Shown: positions 11,687 through 26,600 of the stretch, piece after piece
Numbering within the stretch: position 1 is the first letter of the stretch
Layout: each line of letters opens with the position of its first letter
Translations under genes and position numbers: made by a program
The notes under the pieces: generated by a model
Told to the model about the DNA's origin: nothing
Databases searched by the model: none
The model's input: the letters and a program-made list of their open reading frames with translations, nothing else
Origin: Amia ocellicauda
Taxonomy: Eukaryota > Chordata > Actinopteri > Amiiformes > Amiidae
NCBI RefSeq assembly: GCF_036373705.1
Contig: NC_089863.1
Location: 35,038,727 to 35,102,726, forward strand
Direction: 5' to 3'
Length of the DNA stretch: 64,000 nt

Positions 11687-11804
11687 GCTTTCGGCCACAC
11701 CGTCCTGAATGCGCATGATATCGTCAGATCTCGGAAGCTAAACGGGGCAGGACCTGGTCAGTACTTGAATGTGAGACCTCCTGGAAATACCAGGTGCTGC
11801 AAGC
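11687..11804 (+). rRNA. 5S-type gene, GCTTTCGG class, unit 24
   Basis: Starts GCTTTCGGCC with GCGCATGATATCG in place of GCGCCCGATCTCG. Also at 14044, 18447, 19799, 21836, 23189, 25540, 26203 and 29224. The U at position 5 cannot pair with the C in GCAAGC, so helix I has a mismatch. The upstream box reads TTAAAGAG in several members. The helix III side is also changed. Confidence 0.75.
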
Positions 11805-12244
11805 TTTTACGTCTCCTGGGTAACTTTATCGTAGCTCTTAATACTCTCTTTCAGTCTGCAGGAGATATAATTGAAGAATTGTACACGTACCCGGCTACTT
11901 TCAACACCCTTTCCTGCACTGATATTTTTCCCTCCATTTTTCTATTTTTTTTTTTTTTTTTTTTGCTGGAAGTTCCGTCAATACCCGCCAACTTTTATGA
12001 GACATCATGCAGCCAGGCCTTTTGGCTTGTGGCCACACCGTCCTGAATGCGCCCGATCTCGTCAGATCTCGGAAGCTAAACTGGGCAGGGCCTGGTCAGT
12101 ACTTGGATGGGAGACCTCCTAGAAATACCAGGTGCTGCAAGCTTTTTACGTCTCCTGGGTAACTTCATCGTAGCTCTTAATACTCTCTTTCTGTCTCCAG
12201 GAGATATAATTGAAGAATTGTACACGTACCCGGCTACTTTCAAC

Positions 12245-15200
12245 ACCCTTTGCTGCACTGGTATATTTCCCTCTATTTTTCTTTTTTTTTTTTTGCTGGC
12301 AGTTCCGTTAATACCCGCCAGCCTTTAAGAGACATCATGCAGCCAGGCATCTCGGCTTGCGGCCACACCATCCTGAACGCGCCCGATCTCGTGAGATCTC
12401 GGAAGCTAAACGGGGCAGGACCTGGTCAGTACATGAATGTGAGACCTCCTGGAAATACCTAGTGCTGCAAGCTTTTACGTCTCCTGGGTAACTTTATCGT
12501 AGCTCTTAATACTCTCTTTCTGTCTGGAGGAGATATAATTGAAGTATTGTACACGTATCCAGTTACTGTCAACACCCTTTGCTGCACTGATATTTTTCCA
12601 TCCATTTTTCTTTTTTCTTTTTTTATATTTTTTTATTGCTGGAAGTTCCGTCAATACCCGCCAACCTTTAAGAGACATCATGCAGCCAGGCATCTCGGCT
12701 TGCGGCCACACCATCCTGAACTCGCCCGATCTCGTCAGATCTTGGAAGCTAAACGGGGCAGGACCTGGTCAGTACTTGAATGTGAGACCTCCTGGAAATA
12801 CCTGGTGCTGCAAGCTTTTACGTCTCCTGGGTAACTTTATCGTAGCTCTTAATACTCTCTATCTGTCTGGAGGAGATATAATTGAAGAATTGTACACGTA
12901 CCCGGCTACCTTCAACACGCTTTGCTGCACTGATATTTTTCCCTCCATTTTTCTTTTTTCTTTTATTTATTCCTGGAAGTTCCATCAATACCCTCCAGCC
13001 TTTAAGAGACATCATGCAGCCAGGCCTCTTGGCTTGAGGCCACACCGTCCTGAAGACGCAAGATCTCGTCAGATCTCGGAAGAAAAACTGGGCAGGGCCT
13101 GGTCAGTAATTGGATGGGTGACCTCCTGGAAATACCAGGTGCTGAAAGCTTTTTACATCTCCTGGGTAACTTCAGCGTAGCTCTTAATACTCTCATTCAG
13201 TCTGGAGGAGATATAATTGAAGAATTGTACATGTACCCGGCTACTTTCAACACCCTGTCCTGCACTGATATTTTTCCCTCCATTTTTCTATTTATTTATT
13301 TTTTATTTTTTGCTGGAAGTTCCGTCAATACCCGCCAGCCTTTAAGAGACATCATGCAGCCCGGCCTCTTGGCTTGCGGCCACACCGTCCTGAACACGCC
13401 AGATCTCGTCAGATCTCGGAAGCTAAACGGGGCAGGGCCTCGTCAGTACTTGGATGGGAGACCTCCTGGAAATACCTGGTGCTGCAAGCTTTTTACGTCT
13501 CCTGGGAAACTTCATCGTAGCTCTTAATACTCTCTAACAGTCTGGAGGAGATATAATTGAAGTATTGTACACGTACCCGGCTACTTTCAACAGCCTTTGC
13601 TGCACTGATATTTTTCCCTCCATTTTCCATTTTTTTTTTTTTTTTTTTTTTTGGAAGTTCCGTCAATATCCGCCAGCCTTTAAGAGACATCATTTAGCCA
13701 GGCCTCTTGGCTTGCGGCCACACCGCCCTGAACGCGCCCGATCTCATCAGATCTCAGAAGCTAACGGGGCAGGGCCTGGTCAGTACTTGGATGGGTGACC
13801 TCCTGGAAATACCAGGTGCTGCAAGTTTTTTACGTCTCCTGGGTAACTTCATCATAACTCTTAATACTCTCTTTCAGTCTGTAGGAGATATTATTGAAAA
13901 ATTGTACACGTACCCGGCTACTTTCAAAACCCGTTGCTGCACTGATATTTTTCCCTCCATTTTTCTTTTTTCTTTTTTTTTTTGCTGGAAGTTCCGTCAA
14001 TACCCGCCAGCCTTAAAGAGACATCATGCAGCCGGGCCTCTCGGCTTTCGGCCACACCGTCCTGAATGCGCATGATATCGTCAGATCTCGGAAGCTAAAC
14101 GGGGCAGGACCTGGTCAGTACTTGAATGTGAGACCTCCTGGAAATACCAGGTGCTGCAAGCTTTTACGTCTCCTGGGTAACTTTATCGTATCTCTTAATA
14201 CTCTCTTTCAGTCTGCAGGAGATATAATTGAAGAATTGTACACGTACCCGGCTACTTTCAACACCCTTTCCTGCACTGATATTTTTCCCTCCATTTTTCT
14301 ATTTTTTTTTTTTTTTTTTTTTGCTGGAAGTTCCGTCAATACCCGCCAGCCTTTAAGAGACATCATGCAGCCAGGCATCTTGGCTTGTGGCCACACCATC
14401 CTGAACGCGCCCGATCTCGTCAGATCTCGGAAGCTAAACGGGGCAGGACCTGGTCAGTACATGAATGTGAGACCTCCTGGAAATACCTAGTGCTGCAAGC
14501 TTTTACGTCTCCTGGGTAACTTTATCGTAGCTCTTATTACTCTCTCTCTGTCTGGAGGAGATATAATTGAAGTATTGTATACGTATCCAGCTACTGTCAA
14601 CACCCTTTGCTGCACTGATATTTTTCCATCCATTTTTCTTTTTTCTTTTTTTCTTTTTATTTTTTGCTGGAAGTTCCGTCAATACCCGCCAACCTTTAAG
14701 AGACATCATGCAGCCAGGCCTTTCGGCTTGTGGCCACACCGTCCTGAATGCGCCCGATCTCGTCAGATCTCGGAAGCTAAACGGGGCAGGGCCTGGTCAG
14801 TACTTGGATGGGAGACCTCCTAGAAATACCAGGTGCTGCAAGCTTTTTACGTCTCCTGGGTAACTTCATCGTAGCTCTTAATACTCTCTTTCTGTCTCCA
14901 GGAGATATAATTGAAGAATTGTACACGTACCCGGCTACTTTCAACACCCTTTCCTGCACTGATATTTTTCCCTCCATTTTTCTATTTTTTTTTTTTTTTT
15001 TTTTTGCTGGAAGTTCCGTCAATACCCGCCAACCTTTAAGAGACATCATGCAGCCAGGCCTTTCGGCTTGTGGCCACACCGTCCTGAACGCGCCCGATCT
15101 CGTCAGATCTCGGAAGCTAAACGGGGCAGGACCTGGTCAGTACATGAATGTGAGACCTCCTGGAAGTACCTGGTGCTGCTAGCTTTTACGTCTCCTGGGT

Positions 15201-16560
15201 AACTTTATCGTAGCTCTTAATACTCTCTATCTGTCTGGAGGAGATATAATTGAAGTATTGTACACGTACCCAGCTACTGTCAACACCCTTTGCTGCACTG
15301 GTATATTTCCCTCTATTTTTCTTTTTTTTTTTTTGCTGGCAGTTCCGTCAATACCCGCCAGCCTTTAAGAGACATCATGCAGCCAGGCATCTCGGCTTGC
15401 GGCCACACCATCCTGAACGCGCCCGATCTCGTGAGATCTCGGAAGCTAAACGGGGCAGGACCTGGTCAGTACATGAATGTGAGACCTCCTGGAAATACCT
15501 AGTGCTGCAAGCTTTTACGTCTCCTGGGTAACTTTATCGTAGCTCTTAATACTCTCTCTCTGTCTGGAGGAGATATAATTGAAGTATTGTACACGTATCC
15601 AGTTACTGTCAACACCCTTTGCTGCACTGATATTTTTCCATCCATTTTTCTTTTTTCTTTTTTTATATTTTTTTATTGCTGGAAGTTCCGTCAATACCCG
15701 CCAACCTTTAAGAGACATCATGCAGCCAGGCATCTCGGCTTGCGGCCACACCATCCTGAACTCGCCCGATCTCGTCAGATCTTGGAAGCTAAACGGGGCA
15801 GGACCTGGTCAGTACTTGAATGTGAGACCTCCTGGAAATACCTGGTGCTGCAAGCTTTTACGTCTCCTGGGTAACTTTATCGTAGCTCTTAATACTCTCT
15901 ATCTGTCTGGAGGAGATATAATTGAAGAATTGTACACGTACCCGGCTACCTTCAACACGCTTTGCTGCACTGATATTTTTCCCTCCATTTTTCTTTTTTC
16001 TTTTATTTATTCCTGGAAGTTCCATCAATACCCTCCAGCCTTTAAAAGACATCATGCAGCCAGGCCTCTTGGCTTGAGGCCACACCGTCCTGAAGACGCA
16101 AGATCTCGTCAGATCTCGGAAGAAAAACTGGGCAGGGCCTGGTCAGTAATTGGATGGGTGACCTCCTGGAAATACCAGGTGCTGAAAGCTTTTTACATCT
16201 CCTGGGTAACTTCAGCGTAGCTCTTAATACTCTCATTCAGTCTGGAGGAGATATAATTGAAGAATTGTACATGTACCCGGCTACTTTCAACACCCTGTCC
16301 TGCACTGATATTTTTCCCTCCATTTTTCTATTTATTTATTTTTTATTTTTTGCTGGAAGTTCCGTCAATACCCGCCAGCCTTTAAGAGACATCATGCAGC
16401 CCGGCCTCTTGGCTTGCGGCCACACCGTCCTGAACACGCCCGATCTCGTCAGATCTCGGAAGCTAAACGGGGCAGGGCCTCGTCAGTACTTGGATGGGAG
16501 ACCTCCTGGAAATACCTGGTGCTGCAAGCTTTTTACGTCTCCTGGGAAACTTCATCGTAG
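12245..16560 (+). repeat. 9-unit block duplication (3040-bp offset)
   Basis: About 12.25-13.5 kb matches 15.29-16.56 kb with a constant 3040-bp offset across several unit subclasses, including the ATTTATTTATTTTTTATT spacer form at 13.29 and 16.33 kb. Confidence 0.7.
15066..15183 (+). rRNA. 5S-type gene, TGCTGCTAGC end class, unit 34
   Basis: The 3' end reads GCTGCTAGC, which breaks one helix I pair, and the middle has TACATGAATGTGAGACC in place of TACTTGGATGGGAGACC. Same form at 17433, 18786, 20822, 22175 and 24862. The box C core is altered, so TFIIIA binding is expected to be weaker. Confidence 0.7.
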
Positions 16561-16939
16561 CTCTTAATACTCTCTATCTGTCTGCAGGAGATATAATTGA
16601 AGTATTGTACACGTACCCGGCTACTTTCAACAGCCTTTGCTGCACTGATATTTTTCCCTCCATTTTCCATTTTTTTTTTTTTTTTTTTTTCTGGAAGTTC
16701 CGTCAATACCCGCCAGCCTTTAAGAGACATCATGCAGCCAGGCCTCTTGGCTTGCGGCCACACCGTCCTGAATGCGCATGATATCGTCAGATCTCGGAAG
16801 CTAAACGGGGCAGGACCTGGTCAGTACTTGAATGTGAGACCTCCTGGAAATACCAGGTGCTGCAAGCTTTTACGTCTCCTGGGTAACTTTATCGTAGCTC
16901 TTAATACTCTCTTTCAGTCTGCAGGAGATATAATTGAAG

Positions 16940-19900
16940 AATTGTACACGTATCCAGCTACTGTCAACACCCTTTGCTGCACTGATATTTTTCCATCCAT
17001 TTTTCTTTTTTCTTTTTTTCTTTTTATTTTTTGCTGGAAGTTCCGTCAATACCCGCCAACCTTTAAGAGACATCATGCAGCCAGGCCTTTCGGCTTGTGG
17101 CCACACCGTCCTGAATGCGCCCGATCTCGTCAGATCTCGGAAGCTAAACGGGGCAGGGCCTGGTCAGTACTTGGATGGGAGACCTCCTAGAAATACCAGG
17201 TGCTGCAAGCTTTTTACGTCTCCTGGGTAACTTCATCGTAGCTCTTAATACTCTCTTTCTGTCTCCAGGAGATATAATTGAAGAATTGTACACGTACCCG
17301 GCTACTTTCAACACCCTTTCCTGCACTGATATTTTTCCCTCCATTTTTCTATTTTTTTTTTTTTTTTTTTTTGCTGGAAGTTCCGTCAATACCCGCCAAC
17401 CTTTAAGAGACATCATGCAGCCAGGCCTTTCGGCTTGTGGCCACACCGTCCTGAACGCGCCCGATCTCGTCAGATCTCGGAAGCTAAACGGGGCAGGACC
17501 TGGTCAGTACATGAATGTGAGACCTCCTGGAAGTACCTGGTGCTGCTAGCTTTTACGTCTCCTGGGTAACTTTATCGTAGCTCTTAATACTCTCTATCTG
17601 TCTGGAGGAGATATAATTGAAGTATTGTACACGTACCCAGCTACTGTCAACACCCTTTGCTGCACTGATATTTTTCCATCCATTTTTCTTTTTTTTTTTT
17701 TTTATTCTTTTTGCTGGAAGTTCCGTCAATACCCGCCAACCTTTAAGAGACATCATGCAGCCAGGCCTCTCGGCTTGCGGCCACACCGTCCTGAATGCGC
17801 CCGATCGCGTAAGATCTCGGAAGCTAAACGGGGCAGGACCTGGTCAGTACTTGGATGGGAGACCTCCTGGAAATACCTGGTGCTGCAAGCTTTTTACGTC
17901 TCCTGGGAAACTTCATCGTAGCTCTTAATACTCTCTATCTGTCTGGAGGAGATATAATTGAAGTATTGTACACGTACCCGGCTACTTTCAACATCCTTTG
18001 CTGCACTGATATTTTTCCCTCCATTTTCCATTTTTTTTTTTTTTTTTTTTTTGCTGGAAGTTCCGTCAATACCCGCCAGTCTTTAAGAGACATCATGCAG
18101 CCAGGCCTCTTGGCTTGCGGCCACACCGTCCTGAACGCGCCCGATCTTATCAGATCTCGGAAGCTAACGGGGCAGGGCCTGGTCAGTACTTGGATGGGTG
18201 ACCTCTTGGAAATACCGGGTGCTGCAAGCTTTTTACGTCTCCTGGGTAACTTCATCATAGCTCTTAATACTCTCTTTCAGTCTGTAGGAGATATTATTGA
18301 AGAATTGTACACGTACCCGGCTACTTTCAAAACCCTTTGCTGCACTGATATTTTTCCCTCCATTTTTCTTTTTTCTTTTTTTTTTTGCTGGAAGTTCCGT
18401 CAATACCCGCCAGCCTTAAAGAGACATCATGCAGCCGGGCCTCTTGGCTTTCGGCCACACCGTCCTGAACGCGCATGATATCGTCAGATCTCGGAAGCTA
18501 AACGGGGCAGGACCTGGTCAGTACTTGAATGTGAGACCTCCTGGAAATACCAGGTGCTGCAAGCTTTTACGTCTCCTGGGTAACTTTATCGTAGCTCTTA
18601 ATACTCTCTCTCAGTCTGCAGGAGATATAATTGAAGAATTGTACACGTACCCGGCTACTTTCAACACCCTTTCCTGCACTGAAATTTTTCCCTCCATTTT
18701 TCTATTTATTTTTTTTTTTTTTTTTGCTGGAAGTTCCGTCAATACCCGCCAACCTTTAAGAGACATCATGCAGCCAGGCCTTTCGGCTTGTGGCCACACC
18801 GTCCTGAACGCGCCCGATCTCGTCAGATCTCGGAAGCTAAACGGGGCAGGACCTGGTCAGTACATGAACGTGAGACCTCCTGGAAGTACCTGGTGCTGCT
18901 AGCTTTTACGTCTCCTGGGTAACTTTATCGTAGCTCTTAATACTCTCTATCTGTCTGGAGGAGATATAATTGAAGTATTGTACACGTACCCAGCTACTGT
19001 CAACACCCTTTGCTGCACTGATATTTTTCCATCCATTTTTCTTTTTTTTTTTTTTTTTTCTTTTTGCTGGAAGTTCCGTCAATACCCGCCAACCTTTAAG
19101 AGACATCATGCAGCCAGGCCTCTCGGCTTGCGGCCACACCGTCCTGAATGTGCCCGATCGCGTAAGATCTCGGAAGCTAAACGGGGCAGGACCTGGTCAG
19201 TACTTGGATGGGAGACCTCCTGGAAATACCTGGTGCTGCAAGCTTTTTACGTCTCCTGGGAAACTTCATCGTAGCTCTTAATACTCTCTATCTGTCTGGA
19301 GGAGATATAATTGAACTATTGTACACGTACCCGGCTACTTTCAACAGCCTTTGCTGCACTGATATTTTTCCCTCCATTTTCCATTTTTTTTTTTTTTTTT
19401 TTTTGCTGGAAGTTCCGTCAATACCCGCCAGTCTTTAAGAGACATCATGCAGCCAGGCCTCTTGGCTTGCGGCCACACCGTCCTGAACGTGCCCGATCTT
19501 ATCAGATCTCGGAAGCTAACGGGGCAGGGCCTGGTCAGTACTTGGATGGGTGACCTCCTGGAAATACCAGGTGCTGCAAGCTTTTTACGTCTCCTGGGTA
19601 ACTTCATCATAGCTCTTAATACTCTCTTTCAGTCAGTAGGAGATATTATTGAAGAATTGTACACGTACCCGGCTACTTTCAAAACCCTTTGCTGCACTGA
19701 TATTTTTCCCTCCATTTTTCTTTTTTCTTTTTTTTTTTGCTGGAAGTTCCGTCAATACCCGCCAGCCTTAAAGAGACATCATGCAGCCGGGCCTCTTGGC
19801 TTTCGGCCACACCGTCCTGAATGCGCATGATATCGTCAGATCTCGGAAGCTAAACGGGGCAGGACCTGGTCAGTACTTGAATGTGAGACCTCCTGGAAAT

Positions 19901-22900
19901 ACCAGGTGCTGCAAGCTTTTACGTCTCCTGGGTAACTTTATCGTAGCTCTTAATACTCTCTCTCAGTCTGCAGGAGATATAATTGAAGAATTGTACACGT
20001 ACCCGGCTACTTTCAACACACTTTCCTGCACTGATATTTTTCCCTCCATTTTTCTATTTTTTTTTTTTTTTTTTTTTGCTGGAAGTTCCGTCAATACCCG
20101 CCAACCTTTAAGAGACATCATGCAGCCAGGCCTTTCGGCTTGTGGCCACACCGTCCTGAATGCAACTGATCTCGTCAGATCTCGGAAGCTGAACGGGGCA
20201 GGGTCTGGTCAGTACTTGGATGGGAGACCTCCTAGAAATACCAGGTGCTGCAAGCTTTTTACGTCTCCTGGGTAACTTCATCGTAGCTCTTATTACTCTC
20301 TCTCTGTCTGGAGGAGATATAATTGAAGTATTGTACACGTATCCAGCTACTGTCAACACCCTTTGCTGCACTGATATTTTTCCATCCATTTTTCTTTTTT
20401 CTTTTTTTCTTTTTATTTTTTGCTGGAAGTTCCGTCAATACCCGCCAACCTTTAAGAGACATCATGCAGCCAGGCCTTTCGGCTTGTGGCCACACCGTCC
20501 TGAATGCGCCTGATCTCGTCAGATCTCGGAAGCTAAACGGGGCAGGGCCTGGTCAGTACTTGGATGGGAGACCTCCTAGAAATACCAGGTGCTGCAAGCT
20601 TTTTACGTCTCCTGGGTAACTTCATCGTAGCTCTTAATACTCTCTTTCTGTCTCCAGGAGATATAATTGAAGAATTGTACACGTACCCGGCTACTTTCAA
20701 CACCCTTTCCTGCACTGATATTTTTCCCTCCATTTTTCTATTTTTTTTTTTTTTTTTTTTTGCTGGAAGTTCCGTCAATACCCGCCAACCTTTAAGAGAC
20801 ATCATGCAGCCAGGCCTTTCGGCTTGTGGCCACACCGTCCTGAACGCGCCCGATCTCGTCAGATCTCGGAAGCTAAACGGGGCAGGACCTGGTCAGTACA
20901 TGAATGTGAGACCTCCTGGAAGTACCTGGTGCTGCTAGCTTTTACGTCTCCTGGGTAACTTTATCGTAGCTCTTAATACTCTCTATCTGTCTGGAGGAGA
21001 TATAATTGAAGTATTGTACACGTACCCAGCTACTGTCAACACCCTTTGCTGCACTGATATTTTTCCATCCATTTTTCTTTTTTTTTTTTTTTATTCTTTT
21101 TGCTGGAAGTTCCGTCAATACCCGCCAACCTTTAAGAGACATCATGCAGCCAGGCCTCTCGGCTTGCGGCCACACCGTCCTGAATGCGCCCGATCGCGTA
21201 AGATCTCGGAAGCTAAACGGGGCAGGACCTGGTCAGTACTTGGATGGGAGACCTCCTGGAAATACCTGGTGCTGCAAGCTTTTTACGTCTCCTGGGAAAC
21301 TTCATCGTAGCTCTTAATACTCTCTATCTGTCTGGAGGAGATATAATTGAAGTATTGTACACGTACCCGGCTACTTTCAACAGCCTTTGCTGCACTGATA
21401 TTTTTCCCTCCATTTTCCATTTTTTTTTTTTTTTTTTTTTTGCTGGAAGTTCCGTCAATACCCGCCAGTCTTTAAGAGACATCATGCAGCCAGGCCTCTT
21501 GGCTTGCGGCCACACCGTCCTGAACGCGCCCGATCTTATCAGATCTCGGAAGCTAACGGGGCAGGGCCTGGTCAGTACTTGGATGGGTGACCTCTTGGAA
21601 ATACCGGGTGCTGCAAGCTTTTTACGTCTCCTGGGTAACTTCATCATAGCTCTTAATACTCTCTTTCAGTCTGTAGGAGATATTATTGAAGAATTGTACA
21701 CGTACCCGGCTACTTTCAAAACCCTTTGCTGCACTGATATTTTTCCCTCCATTTTTCTTTTTTCTTTTTTTTTTTGCTGGAAGTTCCGTCAATACCCGCC
21801 AGCCTTAAAGAGACATCATGCAGCCGGGCCTCTTGGCTTTCGGCCACACCGTCCTGAATGCGCATGATATCGTCAGATCTCGGAAGCTAAACGGGGCAGG
21901 ACCTGGTCAGTACTTGAATGTGAGACCTCCTGGAAATACCAGGTGCTGCAAGCTTTTACGTCTCCTGGGTAACTTTATCGTAGCTCTTAATACTCTCTCT
22001 CAGTCTGCAGGAGATATAATTGAAGAATTGTACACGTACCCGGCTACTTTCAACACCCTTTCCTGCACTGAAATTTTTCCCTCCATTTTTCTATTTATTT
22101 ATTTTTTTTTTTTTGCTGGAAGTTCCGTCAATACCCGCCAACCTTTAAGAGACATCATGCAGCCAGGCCTTTCGGCTTGTGGCCACACCGTCCTGAACGC
22201 GCCCGATCTCGTCAGATCTCGGAAGCTAAACGGGGCAGGACCTGGTCAGTACATGAATGTGAGACCTCCTGGAAGTACCTGGTGCTGCTAGCTTTTACGT
22301 CTCCTGGGTAACTTTATCGTAGCTCTTAATACTCTCTATCTGTCTGGAGGAGATATAATTGAAGTATTGTACACGTACCCAGCTACTGTCAACACCCTTT
22401 GCTGCACTGATATTTTTCCATCCATTTTTCTTTTTTTTTTTTTTTTTTTTTTTTTGCTGGAAGTTCCGTCAATACCCGCCAACCTTTAAGAGACATCATG
22501 CAGCCAGGCCTCTCGGCTTGCGGCCACACCGTCCTGAATGTGCCCGATCGCGTAAGATCTCGGAAGCTAAACGGGGCAGGACCTGGTCAGTACTTGGATG
22601 GGAGACCTCCTGGAAATACCTGGTGCTGCAAGCTTTTTACGTCTCCTGGGAAACTTCATCGTAGCTCTTAATACTCTCTATCTGTCTGGAGGAGATATAA
22701 TTGAACTATTGTACACGTACCCGGCTACTTTCAACAGCCTTTGCTGCACTGATATTTTTCCCTCCATTTTCCATTTTTTTTTTTTTTTTTTTTTGCTGGA
22801 AGTTCCGTCAATACCCGCCAGTCTTTAAGAGACATCATGCAGCCAGGCCTCTTGGCTTGCGGCCACACCGTCCTGAACGCGCCCGATCTTATCAGATCTC

Positions 22901-23385
22901 GGAAGCTAACGGGGCAGGGCCTGGTCAGTACTTGGATGGGTGACCTCCTGGAAATACCAGGTGCTGCAAGCTTTTTACGTCTCCTGGGTAACTTCATCAT
23001 AGCTCTTAATACTCTCTTTCAGTCAGTAGGAGATATTATTGAAGAATTGTACACGTACCCGGCTACTTTCAAAACCCTTTGCTGCACTGATATTTTTCCC
23101 TCCATTTTTCTTTTTTCTTTTTTTTTTTGCTGGAAGTTACGTCAATACCCGCCAGCCTTAATGAGACATCATGCAGCCGGGCCTCTTGGCTTTCGGCCAC
23201 ACCGTCCTGAATGCGCATGATATCGTCAGATCTCGGAAGCTAAACGGGGCAGGACCTGGTCAGTACTTGAATGTGAGACCTCCTGGAAATACCAGGTGCT
23301 GCAAGCTTTTACGTCTCCTGGGTAACTTTATCGTAGCTCTTAATACTCTCTCTCAGTCTGCAGGAGATATAATTGAAGAATTGTA
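16940..23385 (+). repeat. 10-unit tandem duplication (3389-bp period)
   Basis: About 16.94-19.99 kb matches 20.33-23.38 kb in the same unit order with an offset of 3389-3390 bp. Subclass order, spacer variants and private substitutions agree between the copies. The main difference is in T-tract length. Confidence 0.8.
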
Positions 23386-23522
23386 CACGTACCCAGCTAC
23401 TGTCAACACCTTTTGCTGCACTGATATTATTCCATCCATTTTTCTTTTTTTTTTTTTTTTTTTTTGGAAGTACCGTCAATACCCGCCAACCTTTAAGAGA
23501 CATCATGCAGACAGGCCTCTCG

Positions 23523-23640
23523 GCTTGTGGCCACACTGTCCTGAATGCGCGCGATCTCGTCTGATCTCGGAAGCTAAACGGGGCAGGGCCTGGTCAGTAC
23601 TTTGATGGGAGACCTCCTAGAAATACCAGGTGCTGCAAGC
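23523..23640 (+). rRNA. 5S-type gene with canonical GTCTGATC loop, unit 59
   Basis: The only unit I noticed with CTCGTCTGATCTCGG, the canonical vertebrate helix III loop; the others read GTCAGATC or similar. Box A keeps the array-specific form. This may be an older state or a back mutation. Confidence 0.75.
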
Positions 23641-26600
23641 TTTTTACGTCTCCTGGGTAACTTCATCGTAGCTCTTAATACTCTCTTTCAGTCTGCAGGA
23701 GATATAATTGAAGAATTGTACATGTACCCGGCTACTTTCAACACCCTTTGCTGCACTGATATTTTTCCATCCATTTTTCTTTTTTTTTTTTTTGCTGGAA
23801 GTTCCGTCAATACCCGCCAACCTTTAAGAGACATCATGCAGCCAGGCCTCTCGGCTTGCGGACACAAAGTCCTGAACGCGCCCGATCTCGTCAGATCTCG
23901 GAAACTAAACGGGGCAGGGCCTGGTCAGTACTTCGATGGGAGACCTCCTAGAAATACCAGGTGCTGCCAGCTTTTTACGTCTCCTGGGTAACTTCATCGT
24001 AGCTCTTAATACTCTCTCTCTGTCTGGAGGAGATATAATTGAAGTATTGTACACGTATCCAGCTACTGTCAACACCCTTTGCTGCACTGATATTTTTCCA
24101 TCCATTTTTCTTTTTTCTTTTTTTATATTTTTTTTTTGCTGGAAGTTCCGTCAATACCCGCCAACCTTTAAGAGACATCATGCAGCCAGGCATCTCGGCT
24201 TGCGGCCACACCGTCCTGAAGACGCAAGATCTCGTCAGATCTCGGAAGAAAAACTGGGCAGGGCCTGGTCAGTAATTGGATGGGTGACCTCCTGGAAATA
24301 CCAGGTGCTGAAAGCTTTTTACATCTCCTGGGTAACTTCAGCGTAGCTCTTAATACTCTCATTCAGTCTGGAGGAGATATAATTGAAGAATTGTACATGT
24401 ACCCGGCTACTTTCAACAGCCTTTGCTGCACTGATATTTTTCCATCCATTTTTCTTTTTTTTTTTTTTTTTTTGCTGGAAGTTCCGTCAATACCCGCCAA
24501 CCTTTAAGAGACATCATGCAGCCAGGCCTTTCGGCTTGTGGCCACACCGTCCTGAATGCGCCCGATCTCGTCAGATCTCGGAAGCTAAACGGGGCAGGGC
24601 CTGGTCAGTACTTGGATGGGAGAACTCCTAGAAATACCAGGTGCTGCAAGCTTTTTACGTCTCCTGGGTAACTTCATCGTAGCTCTTAATACTCTCTTTC
24701 TGTCTCCAGGAGATATAATTGAAGAATTGTACACGTACCCGGCTACTTTCAACACCCTTTGCTGCACTGGTATATTTCCCTCTATTTTTCTTTTTTTTTT
24801 TGCTGGCAGTTCCGTCAATACCCGCCAGCCTTTAAGAGACATCATGCAGCCAGGCCTTTCGGCTTGTGGCCACACCGTCCTGAACGCGCCCGATCTCGTC
24901 AGATCTCGGAAGCTAAACGGGGCAGGACCTGGTCAGTACATGAACGTGAGACCTCCTGGAAGTACCTGGTGCTGCTAGCTTTTACGTCTCCTGGGTAACT
25001 TCATCGTAGCTCTTAATACTCTCTCTCTGTCTGGAGGAGATATAATTGAAGTATTGTACACGTATCCAGCTACTGTCAACACCCTTTGCTGCACTGATAT
25101 TTTTCCATCCATTTTTCTTTTTTCTTTTTTTCTTTTTTTTTTTTGCTGGAAGTTCCGTCAATACCCGCCAACCTTTAAGAGACATCATGCAGCCAGGCCT
25201 TTCGGCTTGTGGCCACACCGTCCTGAATGCGTCCGATCTCGTCAGATCTCGGAAGCTAAACGGGGCAGGGCCTGGTCAGTACTTGGATGGGAGACCTCCT
25301 AGAAATACCAGGTGCTGCAAGCTTTTTACGTCTCCAGGGTAACTTCATCATAGCTCTTAATACTCTCTTTCAGTCTGTAGGAGATATTATTGAAGAATTG
25401 TACACGTACCCGGCTACTTTCAAAACCTTTTGCTGCACTGATATTTTTCCCTCCATTTTTCTTTTTTCTTTTTTTTTTTGCTGGATGTTCCGTCAATACC
25501 CGCCAGCCTTAAAGAGACATCATGCAGCTGGGCCTCTCGGCTTTCGGCCACACAGTCCTGAATGCGCATGATATCGTCAGATCTCGGAAGCTAAACGGGG
25601 CAGGACCTGGTCAGTACTTGAATGTGAGACCTCCTGGAAATACCAGGTGCTGCAAGCTTTTACGTCTCCTGGGTAACTTTATCGTAGCTCTTAATACTCT
25701 CTTTCAGTCTGCAGGAGATATAATTGAAGAATTGTACACGTACCCGGCTACTTTCAACACCCTTTGCTGCACTGGTATATTTCCCTCTATTTTTCTTTTT
25801 TTTTTTTGCTGGCAGTTCCGTCAATACCCGCCAGCCTTTAAGAGACATCATGCAGCCAGGCATCTCGGCTTGCGGCCACACCGTCCTGAATGCGCCCGAT
25901 CTCGTCAGATCTCGGAAGCTAAACGGGGCAGGGCCTGGTCAGTACTTGGATGGGAGACCTACTAGAAATACCAGGTGCTGCAAGCTTTTTACGTCTCCTG
26001 GGTAACTTCATCATAGCTCTTAATACTCTCTTTCAGTCTGTAGGAGATATTATTGAAGAATTGTACACGTACCCGGCTACTTTCAAAACCTTTTGCTGCA
26101 CTGATATTTTTCCCTCCATTTTTCTTTTTTCTTTTTTTTTTTGCTGGAAGTTCCGTCAATACCCGCCAGCCTTAAAGAGACATCATGCAGCTGGGCCTCT
26201 CGGCTTTCGGCCACACCGTCCTGAATGCGCATGATATCGTCAGATCTCGGAAGCTAAACGGGGCAGGGTCTGGTCAGTACTTGGATGGCTGACCTCCTAG
26301 AAATACCAGGTGCTGCAAGCTTTTTACGTCTCCTGGGTTACTTCATCGTAGCTCTTAATACTCTCTTTCTGTCTGCAGGAGATATAATTGAAGAATTGTA
26401 CACGTACCCGGCTACTTTCAAAACCCATTACTGCACTGATATTTTTCCCTCCATTTTTCTTTTTCTTTTTTTTTTTTTTTTTTTTTTGCTGGAAGTTCCG
26501 TCAATACCCGAAAGCCATTAAGAGACATCATGCAGCCAGGCCTCTCGGCTTGCGGCTACATTGTCCTGAACGCGCCTGATCTCGTTAGATCTCGGAAGCT

